NCBI GenBank assembly: GCA_016271365.2
Contig: JADMNL010000028.1
Span: 101,283,001-101,347,000, forward strand
Direction: 5' to 3'
From: Neoceratodus forsteri
Lineage: Eukaryota > Chordata > Ceratodontiformes > Ceratodontidae
DNA: 64,000 nucleotides
Position numbers and translations under genes: made by a program. Under the pieces are notes generated by a model, which saw nothing but the letters and a program-made list of their open reading frames with translations, did not search any database and had not been told where the DNA came from. Position 1 is the stretch's first letter, and each line of letters starts with the position of its first letter. Shown piece after piece: positions 21,120 to 31,286 of the stretch.

Positions 21120-21352
21120 ATGAGGAATACTGATCCAAAATGGCAAGGAGGAGCGCTGTTCTTCCCGCCACGCATTTCGCGCTGACGGTGAAAGAACTGA
21201 AGGCGATGCTGGGGAATGCCTCCCTTTATACTGACGAGGTCGACGCTGTCCCTGCCAGAGACTGCTAGCTAGAGATTTTCCTGGGGTCCTGACACCTGGC
21301 AGCTTAGTCCTACTTGTGAATACCTACTGCAAGAGCCCTCTCGAAGTAAGAT
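21120..21352. repeat. DIRS A right inverted terminal repeat (5' end)
   Basis: It is the reverse complement of the left repeat from about 1967 inward, ending ...GTGAATACCTACTGCAAGAG and CCCTCTCGAAGTAAGAT. The last bases (AAGTAAGAT) replace the donor-like extension of the left end. Confidence 0.85.
21223..21230 (-). promoter_or_regulatory. TATAAAGG in right repeat of DIRS A, facing Gag
   Basis: A minus-strand TATAAAGG lies about 120 bases inside the 5' end and upstream of Gag, at the same place as in copies B and C. It is the natural candidate promoter for the coding strand. Confidence 0.5.
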
Positions 21353-21939
21353 CTACACTTCTTTGCCCGTTTTTGCTATCTGTACAATAAATAGGCTGCT
21401 AATCTGAAATCAACTGCATAATTGTTTTCAGTGTTTGGGGGGGAGAGATGAGTGTCAGATCCATCGCTTATAAGAGTAATGCCTGTAGAATCAAACAACC
21501 TCTACCTGCTCGAAAATAAAATCTGCAGTGTACAAATCAGAGGAGGAGCGCCTCAGATGTGCTGCTGCCCCTAACATACTAGTACAAAAGATGGCCCGAG
21601 ATGAGGCATTGGAACACTCATGACAAAAGCATTCTGTGCTGCTTTGGACAGTTCTTAATGCTACAGTTGTAGTTCATACAAAGATTCAGGTAATATGTCC
21701 CGTATAACTATGTAGCACTAATATGATATTGTAAAATTATTTAAGCTATATTTATGTACCCATGGCTTTTACTTAAGATTACATGTCTTATTTATTTGTA
21801 CTTAAAATCGATAAATTAAGCAAAAAAAAAAAAAACCTACCCCAAAACAACAAGATGAAGATGTATCAGCAAAACCTTGATTACGGTACATATTAGTCAT
21901 ATAAGCAATTTCCACTGAAAATGTGAAACGATAAAGTCG
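21353..21939. other. Spacer between DIRS A and DIRS B
   Basis: This is 587 bases of AT-rich intron with a poly-A run at about 21821. No ORF, repeat arm or exon could be supported. Confidence 0.6.
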
Positions 21940-22150
21940 TTACTCAAGAACTTACTGTAACAGCAGATCTTCGAGAGAGGCTCTTGCAGTAGGTATTCAC
22001 ATATAGGACTAAGCCTCGAGGCGTCAGGACCTCAAGGAAAATCTCTAGCTAGCAGTCTCTCGGGGACCGCTCCATGTCAGGTGACCAGCGCCATATGACG
22101 CCGGTATAAAGGGACGGTCCCCATGCCAGCCTTCCAGTTCTTTCCCCCAA
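21940..22150. repeat. DIRS B left inverted terminal repeat
   Basis: It matches the A left repeat (CTTGCAGTAGGTATTCACAT, CTAGCTAGCAGTCTCT, TATAAAGG) and, inverted, 27985-28165. The outer AAGAACTTACTGTAACAG gives GTTACAGTAAGT on the minus strand. Confidence 0.85.
22105..22112 (+). promoter_or_regulatory. TATAAAGG in left repeat of DIRS B, facing inward
   Basis: It is at the same position as in A and C. It would drive antisense transcription into the element if active. Confidence 0.4.
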
Positions 22151-22224
22151 AGGCCAAAACAGGCAAGACGAGAGAGAGAAGAGGATATTTCCCCATGGAA
22201 ATGAAGCAAAGAAACTTAGGGGGA

Positions 22225-22335
22225 CAGGGATGGAGAATACCTATAGAGCTCTCTCAAGATCTACTGTTACGGTAAGTTTTTGAACTGTACTCATCTTACT
22301 TAGAAGGTACTTGCAGGTATTCATATACAGGACTG
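22225..22335. repeat. DIRS B internal complementary region
   Basis: Reverse-complement copies of the left end (CTACTGTTACGGTAAGT, donor-like GTAAGT at 22272-22277) and the right end (ATCTTACTTAGAAGG...) are fused. Small deletions shorten it relative to A. Confidence 0.8.
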
Positions 22336-22418
22336 AGTCCCAAGCAGTCTGGAACAAGGAAAAGCACTTGGGAGGAGGATTGTCATCCATAGCATGGAGC
22401 CTCAGGGTTGAATGGGTC

Positions 22419-23434
22419 TCATGAAAGGAGACCTTGTAGGACAGCCAACCCGAAGCCTGCTCTACGGCGAGAAGCAATGTCCAAACTGTAATGTTTTGTA
22501 AAGGTATGGACAGAAGTCCAAGTTGCGGCTGCATAGATGTCTTCCGCTGACACATTCTTGAAACAAGCCACAGAGGCAGCAACTCCTCTGGTGGAGTGAC
22601 CTCTGACTTGACCCGGAAGGGTCTTCTTGTACTTGTAACAGAAAGTGATGCAACGTGACAACCATTTTGATACGCAGTGCTTAGAAACAGCACTGCCTTC
22701 TCTTGTGAGCAAGAGAGACAAAAAGCTGATCAGTCTTCCTGAGATCCTTAGTCCGACTGGTGTAGTATCTCAGGATTCTGTGAACATCCAAAGTATGCAA
22801 GAGGTACTCCCCTTGATTGGAGTGTTGCGTAAAGTAAGCAGGTAGCTCAACAGATTGATTCACCGTAGATTCAGCCATCACCTTAGGGAGAAACTTAGGG
22901 TTGGTGCGTATAGCCACACATTCCTTGTGAAATATCAAGTAAAGTATTTTACACATTAAGGCCTGGAGCTCGGAAATTCGCCGAGCGGAAGTAAAGGCCA
23001 CTAGGAAGAGTGTTTTCCAAGAAAGGAACTTCAAATCAGCTGCTGCTGCTGGCGGCTTGAAGGGAGGCAAAGTAAGTTTCTCCAGGATGAAATTCAAGTC
23101 CCATGGAGGGGCAGGAATGTGGATGAGGGGTCTCAAATGGAGAACCCCTCTGAGGAAAGTCTTAAGAGACTGCCAACTGAGCAAAAGTCCGGTCTCCAAA
23201 GGGAATATGGTAGGCTGAAATAGCGGCCATGTGGACTTTCAACGAGGAATGGCTGAGACCCAGATTGACAATGTGATGCATGTAGTCCAGGACTTTATTG
23301 GCTGGCCATGAGAAAGGCTCAAAGTCCTTTGAATCTGCCCAAATAGAAAACTGTCTCCACTTCATGGCGCAGGTGGACCTGGTGGAAGGCTTCCTGGACT
23401 CAACCAAAATGTCTGCTACGAGAGGAGACTCCAA
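22419..23434 (-). pseudogene. Tyrosine recombinase of DIRS B
   Basis: Three overlapping minus-strand frames cover the protein. The N-terminal segment (23162-23434) has KPSTRSTCAMKWRQFSIWA and KVHMAAISAYH. The middle (22681-23199) has the first catalytic Arg in TSARRISELQAL and a Lys in RTNPKFLPKV. The C-terminus (22419-22721) has HSTRGVAASV (His and Arg), ATWTSVHTF and the nucleophile in TKHYSLDIA. All catalytic residues are thus present; two frameshifts separate the parts. It would integrate circular element DNA without target duplication. Confidence 0.88.
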
Positions 23435-23442
23435 AGCGGGCT

Positions 23443-23841
23443 TTAGCTACATCGGCAGGAGTCACATGTAGATGAAGGGATTTGAGACCTGGATGAACAA
23501 GGGTCCACTGATCCTGGGTCAACAATTGTTGCGACAGAGGAAGAGGAAGTGGAGGTTCCTCTGAAAACTATTGCAGAAGAGAGAACCAAACTTGCCTGGG
23601 CCAGAAAGGAGCAATGAGACTCATTCAAGCTCCCTCTGATCTGAGTTTCTTCAGGACACTCAGAATTAAAGGAATGGGAGGGAAGGCATAAACGAATCTG
23701 TCCCTCCAAGCGAGAGTGCGTCCCACCAAAAAATGTCTCACCCTGGAGCGAGCGAGCAAGCAAAAGGCGGGAAGCTTTGCATTTGGTGGTGGTGGGGGGG
23801 CAAAGAGGTCTGAGGTGTTCCACATCGCTGAAATGTGTCAT
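23443..23841 (-). pseudogene. Methyltransferase-like block of DIRS B
   Basis: The minus strand shows TSDLFAPPPPPNAKLPAFC, then RFVYAFPPIPLILSVLKK and LIAPFWPRQVWFSLL in neighbouring frames. This is the DLFA...FPPIPLI...IAPxWPxxxW pattern found between RNase H and recombinase in vertebrate DIRS elements and compared there with DNA adenine methyltransferases. Frameshifts are present. Confidence 0.65.
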
Positions 23842-25302
23842 TTACGACTTCTTGATCCAACTCCCATTTGTGGGACCTGGCTGAGGACCGATTGAGTTGA
23901 TCTGCCAGAGTATTTTCCACTACCGGAATGTGAACCGCGGTCAAATGAAGATGGTGTTGGGCTGCCCAGTGCCAGACTCTCATTGCTTCCCGGCACAGAG
24001 GGTAGGACCGCGTCCATCCCTTGCTTGTTGAGATACCAGACAACTCACATTGTCTGACTGTAGGAGGAGATGACTGGGGAGGATGAAAGAGTACAGCTTG
24101 AAGGGCATAAAGGACTGTTCTCAGTTCGACCACATTTATGTGCAGGTTTTGTCTGAACCTGGACCAGCTGCAGAGTCCTGTGGGACCCCAGATGGACACC
24201 CCAACCTTTGCCTGACGCGTCCATCGTCAACATCCGGGAGGGCGGATCAATGCAGAAATGAACTCTCAGGCACAGGTTCTCCTGAACCATCCATCATTGC
24301 ATGTCCCTGATCACTGGATCGGATACTAGAACTTCTTGGTCTAGGTTGTAACTGGTTTGGTCCCATTGAGACTGAAGCGTCCACTGAGAGATCCTCATAT
24401 TGAGCTGAGCAAGTGGGACTGTCAGAATGGCAGCCGCCATTAGCCCGAGGAGACTGAGGATTAACCTGGCTCCGACCCTCCTGCGACTGGACAGAAGACG
24501 GGCCTGGTTTTGAAGGGTGTCTACCCTGTCCGGAAGCAAGAAGGCTTTGCCCGTGGTTGTGTCCAGAATCGCCTCTATAAATTGGAGGCGTTGGCATGGG
24601 ACCAAATGGGACTTGGCCTGACTGATGGTGATACCCAGGCTGGTAAAAACCTACAGGGTAAGGGAAAGGAGTGCAGGAATTCCTCCCTGGACTGGGCCAC
24701 CAGGAGCCAGTTGTCCAGATACGGGAATACCTGTACTCCCTGGGTACGCAGGTGGGCCGCTACCACAGACAGGCATTTGGTAAACACTTGGGGGGGCCGA
24801 GGAAAGACCAGATGGGAGAGTCTTGAATTGGTAGTGGTCCCCCTGAAAGCAAAACCGAAGGAATTTGCGGTGGGAAGGGCATATGGGATATGTAGGTAGG
24901 CATCCTACACGTCCACAGTGCATAGCCACTGTCCCTGCCGAAGACGTGGTAGAAGGCCCTGCAAAGAGAGCATTCTGAAACATTTATACTCCGCGAACAT
25001 GTTCAGGGAGCTGAGGTCTAGGATGGCCTCAGATCTCCAGTCTTCTTTGGAACTAGGAAGAAATGGAAATAGTAACCTGTTCCCCAAAGATGGGTGGGAA
25101 CTGGCTCTATTGCCACCTTCGAGAGAAGGGAGATAATTTCCTCTAGGAACAGAAGATGTTGCGGGGAGTACGACGACTGGGGTGGTGGTCTTCGGGGTGG
25201 TTTCTGCAGAAACTATTGAGCGTCCTGCTGATATCAACTGGAGCACCCAAGCTCCTGAAGTTATCCTCTCCCAACCTGGCAGATGGGAGGAGAATCTTCC
25301 CC
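23842..25302 (-). pseudogene. Reverse transcriptase and RNase H of DIRS B
   Basis: RT fingers are at 24905-25300 (FPFLPSSKEDWRSEAILDLS). The palm has VFPYLDNWLLVAQS (24700-24740), i.e. YLDN. The thumb region is LQFIEAILDTTTGKAFL and LLGLMAAAILTVPLAQLNM. RNase H has LTMDASGKGWGVHLGSH, INVVELRTVLYAL and NTLADQLNR; the TDN block is damaged. At least four frames are used. Without repair no enzyme is made. Confidence 0.87.
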
Positions 25303-25968
25303 CTACTGGTTCCTCTGGAATCTCCAGAGGCAGTGAGAGAGGCAGGGAGTCAGGTGGTATGAGGCAGCGCAGCAGCAGAGGCTCCCGTGGCTTTTTTGCT
25401 GGGGGGAGTCTTGGTTGCTGGAGGGGCCCCGACATTTGTCACGTTTGCCCTGTGGTTTTTGTCTGTCGGTTTTGGTGACAAAAAGGACGCTGCCGCTGCC
25501 CTTGAGGGGGGCCTGTACATAGTCTGGACAGACTTGAGTGCAGTACCCTTCCTCTTGCAGTTCGGTAATTATATCCTTGACATCACCTCTGAACAGCACC
25601 AAACCCCTGAAGGGAGCATCCTGAATAGCGGATTGCACTTCTGGGACCAAACCTGACATGCGGAGCCAGGCATGATGCTGTAGGCCTACGGCAAAGGCCG
25701 AGCTCCTTCCAGCTGTGTCCACTGCATTGTAAGTGGCACAAAGCATGTGCAGACGGGCCGAGCGAGCAGAACAGACAAGATCACCCACGTCCTGCTTAGT
25801 CTGTGACTCAGGAAGGGAATCCAATTTGGATTCCACCTGGCTAAGGATGGTCTTCTGGAAATCCCCCATATGTGCCACATTGTTAAGGGTCCTAATACCA
25901 AAGATAGAAGAGGAATAGATCTTTCCGTATTGGTCCAGAAGCCGGGATTCCTTATCAGGCGGAGACAA
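25303..25968 (-). pseudogene. Gag C-terminal domain of DIRS B
   Basis: A 221-codon open frame includes KESRLLDQYGKIYSSSIFG, LHMLCATYNAVDTAGRSSAF, HHAWLRMSGLVPEVQSAIQD and GDVKDIITELQEEG. The same domain is seen in C (KESKQMDQYGCKLYASST, GDVKDIITELQ) and is deleted in A. It is a helical capsid-like domain by inference only; the function is not known to me. Confidence 0.75.
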
Positions 25969-27900
25969 GCTGAGGTGTTTAGGATTGGCGGAGTGGCTGT
26001 GAGCGGCGCTGACAACCCAATCTGCCTTGGGGTGAAGGCTAAAAAGTCTACACCCTCAGGAGACTGGTATAGCCTATCCGCCTTCCTTGGAAGGGGGGCT
26101 AACGCAGAAGGTTGTGTCCAAATGGTGGAAACAAGATCTGCGCGAGGCTCTATCCAGGGTGGAATCAGCGCAACAACGGTCTTGGGCTGAGAGTTTTTTT
26201 TACGCTATGGGTCTGGCTCCACTGATTGCCACTGATGTACTTCCTGGATTTTCCTCAATAACTCCAGAAAAGAAGGGTCCTCCAGAGGGGACTCTGGAAG
26301 ATCCCTCAGCCTGGGGCGTCCCGGAGTGTGGGGCTCGCCTTGGGTCAGGAGTGGTCGGACGGAGTCCGAGCTCAAGTTTCTGATGAAGAGGAAGACTCCT
26401 CCCATGAGGGGAGGGACGGGCCCTCTGGGGAGTTTCCAGGATCGCAGATCTCCCCACTCGGCACCAGAGGGCCTCTCTGGTGTCGGGTGGGGAGCGAGTC
26501 TCCCGCCCCAGATGCAGGGATCCTGTATAGGGTCCGCATCGGTAGACTACTCGACCTCCCTGGTGAGCTGAGCCTTGGTCTCAGCCCACCAGGAGGCCAA
26601 GTCTCCTTCAGATCCGCCCGTCTGCTTGGGGTGGGCGGCGGAAGTGGAGGTGGTGGGGATATGGCTATTGAGAGTATCCGTAACCAGATGGCGGGTAGCC
26701 CGGCATCTGGTAGTGTGGCACTGGATATTGCGGTGTCGGGTACTGGGGTGCCGGATACTGAGGGACCGGGTATTGTGGTGTCTGGTACCCGGGCACCAGG
26801 GGTTCTGACGGAGCAGAGAGACCTGGCAGAGGCCCTGCTGGTGGGCCAGAATGTGGGAACGCTGTCCCCGCAATCGTCAGGTCTGGCGTGGGTATACCTT
26901 CGAGAGGGTCCGAGGGACCTGATGGAGGAATAGGCCTATCGCCAGGTAAAGGGACGCCGGATGGAGTCGGGTCAGCTGGCATCGGGACCGGCATCTGGAG
27001 GTCCAGTCCAGGGGGAGGGTTCCCTGACGGCAGCATCCCAGTATCCTCGGTGACAACCGGGGAAGGAGGATTATAATCCCTGGGGGTCAGTCAAGGAGAC
27101 GCAAGGACCTCAGAGGGCAGTGTGGTAAGACGTTGCGGACAGTCTGGGGCATCAGACTGTCTGATGGGTTCTGGTGCAGGTTTTTTGGTCGAGCGGGCGC
27201 CTGAGGAGCCGGTGTTCGACTTATCGGACTCCTCCCCGAGGAAGGCCGCAGGCGAGATGCGGGTCTGTAGGGAGGTGTTTTGCTGGGCGCCTCAAGGGGT
27301 AAGCAACTTAGTAGTTTTGTTCGGGCGACTCGCCAGTGGGACAGACGTCCGACTTACCAGAGGGTCAGGTGGAAGAAGTCGCCTCACGGAGCAGAGGACC
27401 TTTGCCCCGAAGATCCTCAAGGGCCTGAGCGCGAGCCAGATGGTAGGGGCGACGACTTCTTGGTAACCACCAAGATGGCTGTCGTGGAGCGATCCCCCAG
27501 AGGTACATTACCTTGAGTGCCGCGACTCCAGCCGGAGTCACAGCTGCTGTGGAAGCCGGTTCCCGCTCCCGGTGCTTCTCCTTGTCGCGCTTTTTCTTAT
27601 GACCTTCGGGGGCAAGTGGACTCCTGCCTAAGTTTCTTTAACTCTTTTTCCATGGAGGCCATTTTCTTCTTTAGGATATGGGCTTCCAGGGACTGCTGGC
27701 TTCTCTTGAGGGTAGCAGAGTTGAACTTCTGGCAGTGCTGGCACTTCTCCACGGGGTGGTCTGGGCCCAGACAGAAGAGGCACAAGGAGTGGCCGTCCTT
27801 GTGTGGAAGTTGGGAACCACATGAGTCACTTGTTTTTATGCAATCCGGAGGGTGTCAGGGATGACATACACAGCAAATTGTTTGAAAAATTAGAGAAAAG
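25969..27900 (-). pseudogene. Gag N-terminal and middle parts of DIRS B
   Basis: Near 27720-27835 the minus strand reads SCGSQLPHKDGHS and LFCLGPDHPVEKCQHCQKF, the Cys/His module shared with A and C. A helix, KKMASMEKELKKLRQ, follows. In the middle, 26665-27036 is an open Pro/Tyr-rich tract with repeated PQYPxPQYP units, followed by LASWWAETKAQLTREVE. RNA binding is inferred from the Cys/His cluster; it is not a retroviral CCHC knuckle. Confidence 0.7.
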
Positions 27901-27984
27901 GGTTTGAAAAGTTTGAAAACTTAGAGACCGATTAATGACTGACTAGCGCTGTTCTACCGCGAGGAACTTTCACAAGCCGACGGT

Positions 27985-28183
27985 GGGAAAGAACTGGAAG
28001 GTGGCCGTGGGGGACCGCCCCTTTATACAGACGTCATACGACGCCGGTCATCTGACATGGGGGTGATTCCCCCGCCAGAGACTGCTACCTAGAAATCTTT
28101 CCGTGAGGTCCGGACGCCTGACGGCTTAGTCCTATATGTGAATACCTACTGCAAGAGACCTCTCAAAGTAAGATAGAATGGTT
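27985..28183. repeat. DIRS B right inverted terminal repeat
   Basis: It is the reverse complement of 21965-22150, ending TATATGTGAATACCTACTGC and AAAGTAAGATAGAATGGTTA. Confidence 0.85.
28019..28026 (-). promoter_or_regulatory. TATAAAGG in right repeat of DIRS B, facing Gag
   Basis: The conserved TATA-like octamer lies on the coding strand upstream of Gag. It is a candidate promoter by position. Confidence 0.5.
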
Positions 28184-29067
28184 ATCACAAGTCACGATGA
28201 AGACTGCTGAAAGTTAACTCCCCCCACATCAACACAAAACTCATAAGACTTGTGACAGCCCGATAAATGTTGGAGAAAACACACACACTTGTATATTTCA
28301 ACCTAGTTGCTCTTCAGTATAGTAACCCATTCACATTTTTAAAATTAAAACACTCAGATTTACAAAGCACATTTCTCTGGAATGGATTTTAGGGCACCTG
28401 TGCCCCCATGTTAAATTTTGAGTATCTCCATAACTACATTACAGTCAACACTATTTATGTAACCCATTAAGAGCAGTGAACCTGTGAAATGAAGCCTGCA
28501 TACTATTCTGTTACTTTTTTTTGGCAACAAAGATGTGGGAAGAAAGGATTTCATTTGCTGAATTAATGGATACAATATCAGTGTGTCTGAAGAATTTATC
28601 AGCCAGTGCCAAGGCTGGAACTCTAGTTCATATGAAACCTCCCTCAGTAGTTCACTAAACAAGCTACATCTAAGTACAAGTGAAGTGTTTAAACTTCTAT
28701 ATGCTAAGAACTACTTTAATGTCTCAATTTTGTGTAGCATAAAACTACACTTTAGCAGTTCTTGGCATGGTGAAAAGACCACTTCTGGCAAATAGTACAC
28801 TGCCACGGCACTTTGCTGGTGAAGGTGCTACTACAGGTAGCTGGACAGGCAGATCTATGTGAGTGGCACCTTGTCAGAAGTGCCAATCCATACAGTTCCA
28901 CCTTTTCCTGTAACAAAGCAAAAACTCACCCCCACCACACCTGGGTAGTAAAAGTTATCCCCACCCTTGGTAGCAAACACTCTCACCTCCTTCCCAGTAT
29001 CCCAGCATAGTTTTCATTCTGAGGAGATCATGTTAAATAACCCTACCCCAAGTCGATTCAAAAATAA
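28184..29067. other. Intron between DIRS B and DIRS C
   Basis: This is 884 bases of AT-rich DNA. Short ORFs show no family resemblance and I could not assign any repeat. Confidence 0.6.
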
Positions 29068-29285
29068 GTTACGAAGAACTTACCGTAACAGTAGATCTTC
29101 AAGAGAGGTTCCTGCAGGCCATTACAACTTAGTACTGCGCCCCCTGGCATCGGGACCACACAGCAAACTTCTAGCTAGCAATCCGTAGCAGGGGACCGCT
29201 CCCAGCGTCACCTGACAGGATGTCAGCGTGACACTATAAAGGGGGTGGTCCCCACGCTGGCCCTCCAGTTCTCCTGCCGGAATAC
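29068..29285. repeat. DIRS C left inverted terminal repeat
   Basis: It matches, inverted, 41550-41730 (GCGCCCCCTGG, AACTTCTAGCTAGCA, ACTATAAAGGGG, CCAGTTCT). The outer extension AAGAACTTACCGTAACAG is the same as in A, giving GTTACGGTAAGT on the minus strand. Confidence 0.85.
29235..29242 (+). promoter_or_regulatory. TATAAAGG in left repeat of DIRS C, facing inward
   Basis: The TATA-like octamer is kept although the surrounding repeat sequence has diverged from A and B. Confidence 0.4.
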
Positions 29286-29387
29286 CTCGGAAAGGTAAAC
29301 AGAAGAAAGGAGAAAACTCTGAGCCCTGAGCTGCTAAAGCGCACCCTGGGAAAGGAAAGAATAAGCAAACACTGTGGGAAGGTGGAG

Positions 29388-29500
29388 GAAGATTACTACT
29401 GCAGGAACCACTCGAAGATCTACTGTTATGGTAAGTTCTTATGTAACTGTTTTATCTTACTTCGAGAAGGTTCCTGCAGTAGGTCATTAAAACTCAAGAC
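29388..29500. repeat. DIRS C internal complementary region
   Basis: TACTGCAGGAACC...CTACTGTTATGGTAAGT copies the left end in reverse complement. ATCTTACTTCGAGAAGG and TTCCTGCAGTAGGTCATTA copy the right end. GTAAGT is at 29431-29436. Confidence 0.85.
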
Positions 29501-29509
29501 TGAATTCCA

Positions 29510-30600
29510 AGCATTAATGAAGGAACAGTCGGAGACTAATAGGTCTGGGAGGTGGAGGGGGGTCTGTAGAGAAAGATGCAGACTAGGACAATAGGCCCTA
29601 AAGGACAGCCAGTCCAAAGCTAGCCCTGCGTCTAGAGGCAATGTCCAGACTGTAATGCTTCATGAAAGTATGGACGGTACTTCATGTGGCCGCAGCATAA
29701 ATGTCAGAGGCGGACACATTTCTAAGAAAGGCAGTAAAGGCGGCCATGCCACAGGTCGAATGCCTCTTGACCTTCCCCGGAAGTGGTTTCTCACACTTCT
29801 GGTAAATGAAAATGATGCAGTTAACCATCCCCTTGGAAAGGCATTGCTTGGAAACAGCTATGCCCTGACATCTGGGTGCAAAGGAAACAAATAACTGGTC
29901 CGACTTGCACACCTCCTTTATCCGAGAATTGTAATAACGCAAGACCCTATGCACATCTAGGGTGTGCAGAAGGTGTTCCCCCACTGTTGGGAATATTCAG
30001 GATAATAAACTGGCAGCTGGATATCCTGGTTTAATGTCACCTCGGATACCACCTTCAGAAGAAAAGAAAGGTTAGTCCTCAGAGCCACCCTGTCTCTGTG
30101 GAAAATTAAGTAAGGCTCCTTACAAACGAGTACCTGAAGCTTGGAAATTCTACGAGCAGAGGTAATGGCAACTAAAAACAGCACTTTCCAAGACAAATGG
30201 CGCATATCACAGCTTGCTGCTGGTTCAGAACGGGGCAATGCAAGCTTCTTTAAAATAAAGTTCAAATCCTGGGGAACCAGGCTATGGACTAAAGGTTTCA
30301 AGTGAAGGATCCCTAAGGAAGTTTTAGAGTTCCGCTACGCCCCATGAAGGTGATAGGCAGATATCACTGAAAAGTGGACCTTCAGTAAGGAACAGCTGAA
30401 GCCCAAATCATAAAGATGCAAGAGGTACCTAAGGACCCAACGCCGGCAAGAAAAGGGGTCCAGATCCCTGGCAGTCGCCAGATAATGAACCCTTCCACTT
30501 CACAGCATAATGAAGTTCTGGCAGAGGTTTTCTGCTTCCACCAAAACTTGCGCTACTCGGGAGAAAAACCTGAAACGTGACACCGCTACGTCCAGAGGTG
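29510..30600 (-). pseudogene. Tyrosine recombinase of DIRS C (active-site losses)
   Basis: The middle part (29957-30301) reads SWKVLFLVAITSARRISKLQ, keeping the first Arg. In the C-terminus (29682-29984) the H-x-x-R motif is HSTC, so the second Arg is replaced by Cys. The conserved Trp of ATW is a stop in C, and KHYSLDIA with the nucleophile follows beyond it. The N-terminal segment lies in broken frames around 30440-30600. Confidence 0.8.
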
Positions 30601-30930
30601 CCACGCATGCAGTTGGAGAGATTTGAGGCCCGAGTGCACCAGGTTGCCCAGCTCCTGAGTGAGAAGGTCATGCACGAGAGGCAGAGGTATTGGAAGTTCC
30701 AATGCTGGCTGTTGCAGCAGGGGGAACCAGATATGTAGAGGCCACAGAGGGGCAATGAGAATCTGTGTGCACCCTCCGCTCGAAGCTTCAGCAAGACTTT
30801 CTGCAGAATTGGGAAGGCATACAGAAACCTCCCTGTCAAAGAAAGTGACAGCACGGCTCACCAGAAAACACCACTCCTGGGAGCGAGTAAGCAAAATTTG
30901 GGTAGTTTTGCATTGATAGAGACAAAAAAA
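30586..30930 (-). pseudogene. Methyltransferase-like block of DIRS C
   Basis: An open minus-strand frame reads SQEWCFLVSRAVTFFDREVS and IAPLWPLHIWFPLLQQ, with YAFPILQKVLLKLRAEGA in the overlapping frame. This is the IAPxWPxxxW block seen in B. D2 is inserted at its upstream edge. Confidence 0.65.
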
Positions 30931-31150
30931 CAGGTTACTCACCTGTAACAGTAGTTCTAGGAGTGGTATAGTTCATCCACACTTCTTGGCATGTCCCTTC
31001 CACTTTAAATCTTGCCGAAGTCTTCAAGCTGGCTCCTTCCACCTATCCGGGTGGTATTACGCTGGCTCTGCCCCATGAAGCCAGATCTAGCCCGCTGGAA
31101 GCAAGGCTAAGCCTGCTGGGGAGGTTAGGGTGTGTGTGTTCAGGTGTGTG
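30931..31150. repeat. DIRS D2 left inverted terminal repeat
   Basis: It matches, inverted, 36475-36644 (TTCATCCACACTTCTTGGCATG, CACTTTAAATCTTGC). The outer extension contains CAG|GTGAGT on the minus strand (ACTCAC at 30937-30942). Confidence 0.85.
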
Positions 31151-31157
31151 TGTGTGA

Positions 31158-31245
31158 AGAACATACCACTCCTAGAACTACTGTTACAGGTGAGTAACCT
31201 GTTCTAGAGCGCATATATTGTTCATCCACACTGCTTGGCAGACTC
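31158..31245. repeat. DIRS D2 internal complementary region
   Basis: Joined reverse complements of the left end (TACTGTTACAGGTGAGTAAC) and right end (TTCTAGAGCGCATATATTG). GTGAGT is at 31190-31195. A short TG run (31128-31157) lies just outside. Confidence 0.85.
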
Positions 31246-31286
31246 CAAGCAGTTCTCCAGGAGCAGGGAGGCAAGGAGCACACCCC

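Larger units (their letters stand above)
1944..21352 (-). mobile_element. DIRS retrotransposon copy A (family 1), interrupted by CR1-1 (with D1) and CR1-2
   Basis: A tyrosine-recombinase retrotransposon, coding on the minus strand, survives in three blocks: 1944-2741, 13854-14659 and 17684-21352, about 5.3 kb in total. The blocks are collinear with copy B (21940-28183). Sequence joins at the breakpoints: 2741 to 13854 rebuilds the recombinase region, and 14659 to 17684 rebuilds GCAGAAGAG|AGAACCAAAC as in copy B. The order is Gag, RT/RNase H, methyltransferase-like block, recombinase, internal complementary region, with inverted repeats at both ends and no target duplication, as expected of DIRS. 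It lacks about 0.75 kb of Gag relative to B and has many frameshifts. Confidence 0.9.
21940..28183 (-). mobile_element. DIRS retrotransposon copy B (family 1), uninterrupted
   Basis: A 6.2-kb element, coding on the minus strand, with all parts present: left repeat, internal complementary region, recombinase, methyltransferase-like block, RNase H, RT, Gag and right repeat. The outer ends read GTTACTCAAGAACTTAC on the left and AAGTAAGATAGAATGGTTA on the right, with no target duplication. It is the reference copy for A and C. Frameshifts break every domain at least once. Confidence 0.92.
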
